NCBI GenBank assembly: GCA_944326705.1
Contig: CALVEY010000002.1
Span: forward strand, 1-64,000
DNA from: an uncultured Mucispirillum sp.
GTDB lineage: Bacteria; Chrysiogenota; Deferribacteres; Deferribacterales; Mucispirillaceae
Length of the DNA: 64,000 nucleotides
Direction of reading: 5' to 3'
Shown: positions 9,312-17,274 of the stretch, piece by piece
Layout of the letters: each line of letters starts with the position of its first letter
Position numbering within the stretch: the first letter of the stretch is position 1
Position numbers and translations under genes: made by a program
The notes under the pieces: model-generated
Database searches by the model: none
Told to the model about the DNA's origin: nothing
What the model saw: only the letters and a program-made list of their open reading frames with translations

Positions 9312-10085
9312 CTATAAAATCAGCAGAAGCATAATAACAAGAACAGCAATTGAACCTATCACAGTATATTTAATTAAATCACCTTTTGGCATACCGCCTA
9401 AAAGCTCTTCACCACGGGCAGCATATTCTATTTTTAACTCATTATATTCTTTTTCCAGTTTATTTCTTTCATTAAGCAGGTTAAAAAAGAATTTTTCAAT
9501 ATCTACTTCTTCTAGTTTTTCAGTATTAGTGTATGATTTTAAAAGAGAAGGCTTTTTAGCTTTCATTGTTCCATTTCTTTGTGTTACATCAGTAAACCCA
9601 AGAGTAAAGCCAAAATTTTCAAGAAATTTATTTCTTATTTCTCTTTCATCATCTTCCACATTATCGCCTGTAACAAAATCAAAAGGGGTAATAGAATATT
9701 CTTGAAAGTTTTCTCTAAGCCATACAATAAGTTCATTAAAAGCAAATGTGCCTATACCTTTATTTCTAAGGTTTTTATCAAGAAATAAACCTTGAGTTGG
9801 ACCAAATTCAATAGAATTGCTTCTGTGATTAACAAGTGCATACATTTTATTAATAGATAACTGGTCAGATGCATTACCAGAGGTGCTTTTTATAGGCCTT
9901 GCAGCATTACTTGAAACCGGTATTATTCTAACAAGCATCATTTCGCTGTCGCCTTCTTTATAATGTTTCATTGAAAAAACAATATTTCCAAATAATCTAG
10001 TATTTGAGCCTGCTGCTTCTTTAACTCTAACAAGTTTTAGTATTGCTGTGCCGTATTCCTCGGTACGCTGTTCAAAATCACTCAT
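9312..10085 (-). CDS. Tail-anchored GNAT-like N-acetyltransferase, function unknown
   Basis: A 257-residue protein if started at the ATG at 10085, which has GAGG at a 6-nt spacing; an upstream in-frame ATG at 10097 lacks a site. Residues ~15-165 resemble a GNAT fold: an acetyl-CoA loop RNKGIG at 107-112 after a beta strand (GLFLD), then NKFLENFGF at about 152-160, like motif B. Residues ~190-225 are charged and probably helical or coiled-coil. The last ~19 residues (239-257) are a single hydrophobic segment with nothing after it, so the enzyme would sit on the cytoplasmic face of the membrane as a tail-anchored protein. It is first in the operon with the double-cubane protein and its activase. 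The acyl acceptor is unknown. Confidence 0.7.
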   Translation of the reverse strand: MSDFEQRTEEYGTAILKLVRVKEAAGSNTRLFGNIVFSMKHYKEGDSEMMLVRIIPVSSNAARPIKSTSGNASDQLSINKMYALVNHRSNSIEFGPTQGLFLDKNLRNKGIGTFAFNELIVWLRENFQEYSITPFDFVTGDNVEDDEREIRNKFLENFGFTLGFTDVTQRNGTMKAKKPSLLKSYTNTEKLEEVDIEKFFFNLLNERNKLEKEYNELKIEYAARGEELLGGMPKGDLIKYTVIGSIAVLVIMLLLIL

Positions 10086-10213
10086 GCAATGCCTCATTTT
10101 AAAAATAATAAAAAAATATATACATTATACTATAAATCCTTGCAAACATTTTTTTTTAATAATATAATTTTTAATAAAAATATTAGTATTATGTTATAGC
10201 AGGAGTTATATAT

Positions 10214-11617
10214 ATGAAAAAATTTACTACACTTATTTTATTTATCTGCATATCGGCATTTGGTGCTTTAAACTTAAGCACAAAAAGTTTTGCAGCTGTA
10301 CCAAATAGTTATGAAACATTAGTAGAGAATAAGGAAATCAAAAAGATTACCTATTCCTGCGTATTTGATAATAAAAAATACGCTTATCCAACATGTAAAT
10401 TTGAAGAAAGGTGTGAAACAGGTTCTACATGTTTTAAAGTGAATGATTTAGACTATGTATCATTTTTTGTATCATATAATTTTCAGGCAGTAGAGCTTTT
10501 AGCAAGTGATTATATTATGAACCTTGCACGCTCTTATGAAAAAGATGAAAAAAATCTACAGTTAGGCTATCTTTCAGCACTTTTTAATCCTGTAAAACGC
10601 ACTTTTTATGATGATGAAACAAAAAATCTGCTTTTTCAAAAGATGGTGTTTACTAATATGCAGCCATCATCTTTTGTAACTAAAACAGATAACGATATAT
10701 CTATATTTTTATCAAAAAAAGATGTGTTTTTAAGAAGTACAATATATCCATCTTTAAAATTAAATGGTATAACTTATGATAAATCAAAACCTTTAGAATA
10801 CATTACTGAAAGCTCATTACAATATTCTGTATACCCACATGCTTATGAAGTAGAATATGTTACTGAATGGATGGCTCAGTATGTTGGCGCACCAGAACTT
10901 TATAAAAATGAAAAAAATATTAGTCAGGTTGTTGCTTATTTTGACTCATTAAAAAAAGGAAAAGATAAAATAGAAGACCATTCTGGCAGTGCTCTTTTAG
11001 AATCAGAAAAAGCACGCCCATTTGTATTTGAAAATAAAATTGCAAAATTTATAAAACAAAATAAAGATAAAAATTTACTTTTACCATCACTTCCAAAGCA
11101 GGATAACCATTTTCTAAATGAATATCTGCCAAAATATAATCTTGAAAAAATTGAAATTATTGAAAAAAATGGCAAAAATGAAAAAGTATTAAGAAAATAT
11201 GATAAAAACAATATAGCTGAGCTTTTAATAAGTAATGAAGAAATTGCTGGTTTTGCATACAGGGTAGATAATGTAACAAATGGCACATTATTAATCAGAT
11301 ATACTCATACAGCTGATGCACCAAGATATGAAAATCCAGGGTTATTAAAATTAAAAAATTCAGGACTGAATGGCATATATGGCAAGTTAAGAAATACGAT
11401 TGTTACAGATTTAGAAATAACTGTTCCTTATGAATTAACTTCACTTCCTTATGACTGTATAGAAAAAGCTGGAGTTGCTGACATATTATCTAAAAAAGGT
11501 GTAAGTAAAAAAGAAATATCCACATACTTATCATTATTTAAAGATAAAAGCACTCAGTGTATTGATTCTGAACTTTTTATGACAAAAGTTATATTTTTAA
11601 GAGATTTTAGAGAGTAA
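10214..11617 (+). CDS. Exported protein of unknown function
   Basis: I do not recognise this family. The 467-residue product starts with a clear Sec signal peptide (basic MKK, hydrophobic run to about residue 20, likely cleavage after SFA near 27), with AGGAG upstream of the ATG. The mature part is hydrophilic, Lys/Tyr rich and has no further membrane span. Early cysteine pairs (CVFDNKKYAYPTC, CETGSTC) suggest disulfides, and a later pair is around residues 416 and 445. It should be periplasmic or surface exposed. It lies 19 bp before ntrY on the same strand and may be co-transcribed with the NtrY-NtrX system, which would make it a candidate sensory or regulated partner. That is inference from position only. 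Confidence 0.6.
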   Translation: MKKFTTLILFICISAFGALNLSTKSFAAVPNSYETLVENKEIKKITYSCVFDNKKYAYPTCKFEERCETGSTCFKVNDLDYVSFFVSYNFQAVELLASDYIMNLARSYEKDEKNLQLGYLSALFNPVKRTFYDDETKNLLFQKMVFTNMQPSSFVTKTDNDISIFLSKKDVFLRSTIYPSLKLNGITYDKSKPLEYITESSLQYSVYPHAYEVEYVTEWMAQYVGAPELYKNEKNISQVVAYFDSLKKGKDKIEDHSGSALLESEKARPFVFENKIAKFIKQNKDKNLLLPSLPKQDNHFLNEYLPKYNLEKIEIIEKNGKNEKVLRKYDKNNIAELLISNEEIAGFAYRVDNVTNGTLLIRYTHTADAPRYENPGLLKLKNSGLNGIYGKLRNTIVTDLEITVPYELTSLPYDCIEKAGVADILSKKGVSKKEISTYLSLFKDKSTQCIDSELFMTKVIFLRDFRE

Positions 11618-11636
11618 TTTATATTAGTATTATTAT

Positions 11637-13811
11637 ATGACACTATTTAATAAATTTAAAACTAAACTTCTAAACTTTATTAAATTTTTAACATCACCAT
11701 CTTATGGTGATGTTAAAGTTAAATTAAGAAGATATTTAATCTATTTTCTTATTGTAGTAATTATTAATATTATAGCAGGCAAAAATATTACCCATTTAGG
11801 TTATCCTTTGTCTTCTAATATTTCTATGTTTTTACTGCTGAATATTAATATTATCTTAGTAATAGTGCTGCTTTTATTAATTTTTAGAAATCTGGTAAAG
11901 ATTTTATCTGAGAAGCGTGGCACATTAAAAATAAAACTGTTAATTTTTTCTCTTGTTGTAACAATTTTACCCGTAACTATTATATTTATTTATTCAAGTC
12001 AGCTTTTAAATGACAGTATTAATAAATGGTTTGCAAATCAGGTTGACGGCATAGCAAATAAATCAAGTGTTTTAGTAAATAATTTTAGACATTATGAGCA
12101 GCAGGAATTAAATAATTATCTTAATTACTTTCAGTCATTTTTAACAGAAAAAGAATTGTTTTCTTCTAGAAGAATAGAAGAATATTCCAATGATATATGC
12201 AGATATGTTTACAATAATGTATTTACAAGTATTATAGTTTTTGACAAAGATAATAATATTATTTTAAAGTGCAATAATTCTTATGATACATATCTTTTAG
12301 AAAAGCTGTTAACGCACAGGCAGGAATTAGAAAGAGATAAATATATATATGGATATCAAGACATTGCCCGTGGTATTCACTGGGCAGGAAGTTATACAGA
12401 TAATCAGTCAGAAGAGCAGGGCGGGATATTAATATTAAAATATACATCACCTGTATTATATGAAGATTTAGCAGCCATTCAAAAAGATGTTACTACATAT
12501 AATCAAAACCTGTATTTTGCTTATCCTATAAAAAATTCCAGCATTATGCAGCTTTTACAGATTTCATTACTGCTGCTTTTTTCATCTATCTGGGTAAGTA
12601 TGCTTTTTGCAAGAAGTATTACAAAACCTATTGAAGAACTGGCAAAAGCAAGCCAGAAAATATCAAGCGGTAATTTTGATGTTACAGTAAAAGAATATAC
12701 TGGTGGTGAAATTGGTGATTTAGTTACTGCATTTAACAGTATGACAGCTCAAATGAAAACATATACTACAGAACTTTATTCTAAAAATATAGTTTTATCA
12801 GAAATGTTTGAGCAAATATCAAGAGATAATATGTATATAGATGCAATATTTAAAAATGTTGATTCATCTATTATACTTGTATCAAATGATTTGCAGATAT
12901 TAAAATCAAATATAAAAGCTGATATTTTTATAAGCAATCATCGTGCTGCTTTTGATGATATTGTTTTAAACCGTGTCAAAGATTTTATGGTTAGTGAAAA
13001 TGACGAAATAATAGAAAATTTTGATTTATCAGATAAAAATGGTAATAGGATATTCTTTTTAAGCCTGTCTAAAATCGTTTTAGGTGAAGAAAATCAGGTA
13101 TTAATATTATTAAGTGATGTTACAGATGTAGTTGATGCTCAAAAAGTTGCCTTATGGAAAGATATTGCAACAAAAATTGCCCATGAAGTTAAAAACCCAC
13201 TTACGCCAATCAAACTTATGGCAGAAAGGGTTAAACGGAGAGCTTCAAAAATGGGAGATGTTGAAAGCAGAAATGTAATAAATGAATGTATGGATATAAT
13301 TATTACAGAATCAGAAAGCTTAAGAGAATTAATAGAAGAATTTAATATGTTTGCAAGGCTCCCAAAAGCTGATAAGCATTTAATAAACCTTTTATCTCTT
13401 TTAAATGATACAATATCGCTATATAAAGAAACATATAGAAATATTACTTTTAATATAAGCTGTGATAGTAAAATAGAAATAAATGTAGACAGGCTGCAGC
13501 TTAGAAGAGTATTTCAAAATATTATTTTAAATGCTGTGCATATTATTGGTGCAGAAAATGGAATAATAAGTATTGAAGTATTAGAAATAAATGATAATAT
13601 AGAAATATATATTAGAGATAATGGAACAGGTATAGATGAAAATGATATACCTAATTTATTTAAACCATATTTCAGCAAGCGTCAGGGGGGAACAGGGCTT
13701 GGCCTTGCAATAGTTAAAAAAATAGTAGAAGAACATTCTGGTACAATCACTGCAGGCAATAATGAAGCAGGTGGTGCATACTTTAAAATAATACTTCCGA
13801 GAGGATTATAA
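11637..13811 (+). CDS. ntrY: NtrY-like membrane sensor histidine kinase
   Basis: A 724-residue two-component kinase. Hydrophobic helices lie at about 32-50, 62-84 and 100-120, followed by an extracytoplasmic domain of ~180 residues and a last helix at ~303-325. Then come HAMP (327-378), a PAS-like domain (~400-495), HisKA with phospho-acceptor His516 in KIAHEVKNPLTPIKL, and an ATPase domain with its N-box around 630, DNGTGI and GGTGLGLAIVKK. The H-box wording and domain order are typical of NtrY. The stop overlaps the ntrX start by one base (TAATG), so the pair is translationally coupled. The signal sensed is not evident. Confidence 0.9.
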   Translation: MTLFNKFKTKLLNFIKFLTSPSYGDVKVKLRRYLIYFLIVVIINIIAGKNITHLGYPLSSNISMFLLLNINIILVIVLLLLIFRNLVKILSEKRGTLKIKLLIFSLVVTILPVTIIFIYSSQLLNDSINKWFANQVDGIANKSSVLVNNFRHYEQQELNNYLNYFQSFLTEKELFSSRRIEEYSNDICRYVYNNVFTSIIVFDKDNNIILKCNNSYDTYLLEKLLTHRQELERDKYIYGYQDIARGIHWAGSYTDNQSEEQGGILILKYTSPVLYEDLAAIQKDVTTYNQNLYFAYPIKNSSIMQLLQISLLLLFSSIWVSMLFARSITKPIEELAKASQKISSGNFDVTVKEYTGGEIGDLVTAFNSMTAQMKTYTTELYSKNIVLSEMFEQISRDNMYIDAIFKNVDSSIILVSNDLQILKSNIKADIFISNHRAAFDDIVLNRVKDFMVSENDEIIENFDLSDKNGNRIFFLSLSKIVLGEENQVLILLSDVTDVVDAQKVALWKDIATKIAHEVKNPLTPIKLMAERVKRRASKMGDVESRNVINECMDIIITESESLRELIEEFNMFARLPKADKHLINLLSLLNDTISLYKETYRNITFNISCDSKIEINVDRLQLRRVFQNIILNAVHIIGAENGIISIEVLEINDNIEIYIRDNGTGIDENDIPNLFKPYFSKRQGGTGLGLAIVKKIVEEHSGTITAGNNEAGGAYFKIILPRGL

Positions 13812-15175
13812 TGAAAATATTAATTATTGATGATGAAAAAAATATTTGTTCTGCAATTAAAGGCATATTAGAAGATGAAGGTTATGACTGTGATTACAGC
13901 TTAAACTATGCAGACGGATTTAGAAAATTACAGGAAAATAAATTTGATGTATTATTTTTAGATATATGGCTTCCAGATATTGACGGTATTGAAGGATTAA
14001 AGGAAATTAAACGCCATTTTCCAGAAATTGAAGTTATTATGATTAGCGGCCATGGCACTATTGAAACAGCAGTGGATACTATCCGCTATGGTGCTTATGA
14101 CTTTTTAGAAAAACCCCTTTCTCTTGAAAGAATTGTTATGATTATTAAACATCTTGATGATAAAGCAAGTTTAATGCAGGATTTACGAAGCACTAAATAT
14201 AAAAATGTTAAAAAGTATGACTTAATCGGTGTAAGTGAGCAAATAACAAGGCTTAAAGAGCGCATAGAAAAAATTGCATCAATGAATTCCTGGGTATTAA
14301 TTACTGGAGAAAATGGCACTGGTAAAGAGCATGTTGCAAGGCTTATACATATGCTTGGTAAACGCTCAGATAAACCATTTGTAGAAATAAACTGTTCAGC
14401 AGTACCTACTGAATTAATAGAAAGTGAGCTTTTTGGTTCAGAAAAAGGAGCATATACTGGCTCTGTAAAAAGAAAAATTGGTAAATTTGAGCTTGCAGAT
14501 ACAGGTGTATTATTTTTAGATGAAATAGGCGATATGGGGCTTATGATGCAGGCAAAACTTTTAAGAGTTTTAGAAACAGGCGAATTTTCAAGACTTGGCG
14601 GCAATGATATTATAAAATCAGATTTTCGTTTGATTTCAGCTACAAATAAAGATTTACAGCTTGAAATAGAATCTAACCGTTTCAGGTCTGATTTATTTTA
14701 CAGAATAAATGTTATACCTATAGAAGTGCCGCCACTTAGAAAAAGAAAAGATGATATACCATTACTTGTAAACCACTTTATTCAGGAAACTGTCAGCATA
14801 AATGGTCTGCAGGATAAACAGGTAACAGAAGAATTAATGAATATTTTTATTAATTATGAATGGCCAGGTAATGTTAGGCAGTTAAAAAATATTGTAGAAA
14901 GAATGGTTGTATTATCAGAAGATAATGTTTTAGATGTAAAAGACGCTCCAAATATACTGCTTTCTGGTGTTAGTGAAATGGAGCAGCATGTGGTAGATAC
15001 AAGCTACAGCCCATCTTTAAAAGAAGCTAGAGACGAGTTTGAAAAAACATTTATTTTAAAAGCATTACAGTCTACTAACTGGAATGTAACTCAAACAGCT
15101 AGAATATTAGATATGGAAAGAACATATTTATATAGAAAAATTAAAGCTTATGATTTAGAAAAGTATAAAAAATAG
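13811..15175 (+). CDS. ntrX: NtrX/NtrC-family response regulator, sigma-54 activator type
   Basis: A 454-residue regulator with a receiver domain (acidic pocket IIDDE, phospho-acceptor Asp51, conserved Lys101-Pro), a AAA+ sigma-54 interaction domain (Walker A GENGTGKE at 166-173, Walker B LFLDEIGD at 234-241), and a C-terminal Fis-type helix-turn-helix around 415-450. The loop that contacts sigma-54 reads GAYTGS at 213-218 instead of the canonical GAFTGA, so it is unclear whether it activates sigma-54 holoenzyme in the usual way. It pairs with the kinase encoded just upstream. Its stop codon abuts the lexA promoter. Confidence 0.9.
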   Translation: MKILIIDDEKNICSAIKGILEDEGYDCDYSLNYADGFRKLQENKFDVLFLDIWLPDIDGIEGLKEIKRHFPEIEVIMISGHGTIETAVDTIRYGAYDFLEKPLSLERIVMIIKHLDDKASLMQDLRSTKYKNVKKYDLIGVSEQITRLKERIEKIASMNSWVLITGENGTGKEHVARLIHMLGKRSDKPFVEINCSAVPTELIESELFGSEKGAYTGSVKRKIGKFELADTGVLFLDEIGDMGLMMQAKLLRVLETGEFSRLGGNDIIKSDFRLISATNKDLQLEIESNRFRSDLFYRINVIPIEVPPLRKRKDDIPLLVNHFIQETVSINGLQDKQVTEELMNIFINYEWPGNVRQLKNIVERMVVLSEDNVLDVKDAPNILLSGVSEMEQHVVDTSYSPSLKEARDEFEKTFILKALQSTNWNVTQTARILDMERTYLYRKIKAYDLEKYKK

Positions 15176-15204
15176 TTGCAATTAATCTAAATAAATAGTA
15201 TAAA
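15176..15204 (+). promoter_or_regulatory. lexA-dinB promoter
   Basis: TTGCAA (15176-15181) and TATAAA (15199-15204) are separated by exactly 17 bp, a good sigma-70 promoter. The -35 hexamer begins at the base after the ntrX stop codon TAG (15173-15175). A LexA-type palindrome follows the -10 directly. Confidence 0.75.
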
Positions 15205-15218
15205 TGTTCTAGTGAACA
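15205..15218. promoter_or_regulatory. LexA operator (SOS box)
   Basis: The 14-bp sequence TGTTC-TAGT-GAACA is an inverted repeat with 5-bp arms and a 4-bp centre. It begins at the base after the -10 box and covers the expected transcription start, so LexA bound here would block its own promoter. It has the GTTC/GAAC elements used by many LexA proteins, but in the order GTTC-N4-GAAC rather than the Gram-positive GAAC-N4-GTTC. Confidence 0.75.
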
Positions 15219-15235
15219 AATGTGCGAGGTGTTGC

Positions 15236-15850
15236 ATGACAGATAAGCAGGAGCGTTTATTAAACTTTATTTTAGATTTTCATAAAGAACACGGCTATTC
15301 ACCATCTATTAGAGAAATGGCTCAAGGTATGGGTGTCAGCTCTCCATCTACTATAAAAGCTATGCTTGACAGGCTTGAAGCAAAAGGTATGCTTACTAAA
15401 TCTTCAGGCAGAGCCCGTTCTCTTACCGCTGTTATGCAGGAAGAGGAAGATAAAGGTATACCTGTAATCGGTAGAATTGTTGCGGGTACTCCAGTTATGG
15501 CTGAAGAGAATATTGAAGGCTATATTCCTGTCAAAGAATTTCTTAGAAATTCTAATGGCGGCTTTTTCTTAATAGTAGATGGATACAGTATGCAGGATAA
15601 AGGTATACTTCCTGGAGATTATGTATTTATACAGCCTTGCAAAGAAATATCAAATGGTCAGATAGGTGCTTTTCGTCTTAATGGGGAAGTAACCCTTAAA
15701 ACTTTTAAAAGAAGTGAAGCTGGTATATTTTTACTTCCTGCAAATGAAGATTTTGAGCCTATTCCTGTTACAGAAGATGATACTTTTGAAGTGATAGGCA
15801 GATATGTTATGCTTTTAAGATTTAGAGAACAGGGTTATCATTTTTTATAG
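15236..15850 (+). CDS. lexA: LexA repressor
   Basis: The SOS response repressor, a self-cleaving dimer. The 204-residue protein begins at the ATG at 15236, with GAGG 6 nt upstream. A GTG at 15212 would extend the frame but lies inside the operator. The N-terminal winged HTH (~1-65) reads SIREMAQGMGVSSPSTI. The C-terminal protease half has the Ala83-Gly84 cleavage bond (VAGTP), nucleophile Ser118 (GYSMQ) and Lys155 (VTLK), closely matching E. coli numbering. It is followed after 7 bp by dinB, giving an autoregulated lexA-dinB operon. Confidence 0.95.
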   Translation: MTDKQERLLNFILDFHKEHGYSPSIREMAQGMGVSSPSTIKAMLDRLEAKGMLTKSSGRARSLTAVMQEEEDKGIPVIGRIVAGTPVMAEENIEGYIPVKEFLRNSNGGFFLIVDGYSMQDKGILPGDYVFIQPCKEISNGQIGAFRLNGEVTLKTFKRSEAGIFLLPANEDFEPIPVTEDDTFEVIGRYVMLLRFREQGYHFL

Positions 15851-15857
15851 GTAACTG

Positions 15858-16910
15858 ATGACACACCGTATAATGTGTATAGATATGGATGCATTTTATG
15901 TATCCTGTGAGCAGGCATTTAAACCATATTTAAAAAAAAAGCCGCTGGCAGTTGGCGGCACTCATGAAAGGGGAGTAGTATGCACATGCTCTTACGAAGC
16001 CCGCAGATACGGAGTTTCTTCTGGTATGAGTAGTGCTGCTGCAAAAAGCTTATGTCCTGATATAGTATTTCTGCCTGTTGATTTTAATAAGTATGGTAAA
16101 ATTTCATCTAATATTTTTAAATTAATATCTAAAATTATTCCTAAAATCACAATATCATCTATTGATGAAGCTTATGCAGATATTACACATATTAATATGG
16201 AAACAGAGCTTTTAATCAAAAAAATCAAGTATGTAATCAAAAAGTATTTTGATATTACATGCACAATAGGGGTAGGACCTAATAAACTTATGGCTAAAAT
16301 GGCAACTGGTGTTAATAAGCCTAATGGATATTATATAGTTGATGAAAATAGTGCCATATCATTTATTGATTCATTTCCATTATCAAAAGTATGGGGAATA
16401 GGGGCAAGTACAGAAGCAAAGCTCGCAGAATACGGTATATTTACAGTGCAGGAATTAAGACTTGCAGGAAAAGAAAAACTGGAAACATATCTTGGTCATC
16501 ATGGGCAGAAGTTATATAATGCAGTTCAGGGCATATATGAAGAAGATACAGAAACAAAGCTTGAAAATAAATCTATAAGCAAAGCAATAACTTTTCCTTA
16601 CGATATTTCTTCCAAACAGGAAATATATGATTATATGAAATCTTTATCAGAAAAAGTATCAGAAAAGCTTATTTATAAAAAATATGCTGCCAAAGTTATA
16701 ACTATTAACTGGAAAACATTTCGGTTTGAATCAAAATCGCTTCGTAAAACTTTATATATTCCTATTTATTCCAGCGATGATATATTTAATTATGCAAAAG
16801 CACTTTTTGATGAACATAATGCTGGTGCTGTGCCGCTGCGTCTTGTAGGGGTAGGGGTTGCTGGGCTTGTAGAAGTAGATGAAAGCTATTATAATAAACA
16901 GCATTATTGA
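15858..16910 (+). CDS. dinB: DNA polymerase IV (Y-family translesion polymerase)
   Basis: An error-prone polymerase that bypasses lesions. The 350-residue protein shows the catalytic CIDMDAFYVSCEQ segment (residues ~7-19) and SIDEAYADIT near 100-110, the CSYEARRYGV steric-gate region, and the IGVGPNKLMAKMA thumb helix-hairpin-helix. The little-finger domain ends in DESYYNKQHY and I see no clear QxxLF beta-clamp motif at the C-terminus. It is co-transcribed with lexA (7-bp gap), so it should be induced on DNA damage. Confidence 0.94.
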   Translation: MTHRIMCIDMDAFYVSCEQAFKPYLKKKPLAVGGTHERGVVCTCSYEARRYGVSSGMSSAAAKSLCPDIVFLPVDFNKYGKISSNIFKLISKIIPKITISSIDEAYADITHINMETELLIKKIKYVIKKYFDITCTIGVGPNKLMAKMATGVNKPNGYYIVDENSAISFIDSFPLSKVWGIGASTEAKLAEYGIFTVQELRLAGKEKLETYLGHHGQKLYNAVQGIYEEDTETKLENKSISKAITFPYDISSKQEIYDYMKSLSEKVSEKLIYKKYAAKVITINWKTFRFESKSLRKTLYIPIYSSDDIFNYAKALFDEHNAGAVPLRLVGVGVAGLVEVDESYYNKQHY

Positions 16911-16927
16911 TAAAATCTAATATAAAT

Positions 16928-16995
16928 AAAATAACAGAAAATTACTTACTGCACTTTGCGGCAGTGATATTGTAAGAAATGTAAAAATAAATATA
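16928..16995 (+). repeat. Solo copy of the terminal arm of the 18889-19282 element
   Basis: This stretch aligns with 19236-19307 in the same orientation, about 51 of 65 positions matching with one 3-nt gap. Shared blocks include AAAATAACAGAA, TTTGCGG and TGTAA. It begins 17 bp after the dinB stop codon. The remaining sequence up to 17206 is AT-rich, with no gene or clear regulatory site visible. Confidence 0.6.
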
Positions 16996-17206
16996 TTATT
17001 AATAGTTTTTATATATTATTATTTTATATCTTCTTATACTATCTTTCATCAATTGTTATTAAAATTATTCATAATGACAGTTTAGTTTGAATATAGAAAA
17101 TAATCTAATACAATTCACTTATTTTTTAAATATATTTACTTAAAATATTATAAATAATCCTTTTATTTTTCTTTTTTTTAAAATATAAAAAAATAGGTAA
17201 ATAAAC

Positions 17207-17235
17207 TTGACAAAACCACATAATTCATACATATT
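17207..17235 (+). promoter_or_regulatory. Promoter of the repeat lipoprotein gene
   Basis: A consensus TTGACA at 17207-17212 is followed at 17-bp spacing by CATATT (17230-17235), a moderate -10. Transcription would start ~40 nt before the ATG at 17275, which has a GGAGAG ribosome site. Confidence 0.5.
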
Positions 17236-17274
17236 TAAAGTAGCAGTATATAAATTAAGTATGGAGAGTACATT

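Noticed and set aside
15212-15235. Upstream GTG start for LexA
   Set aside because: The GTG lies inside the LexA operator and the likely transcription start; the ATG at 15236 has a proper GAGG.
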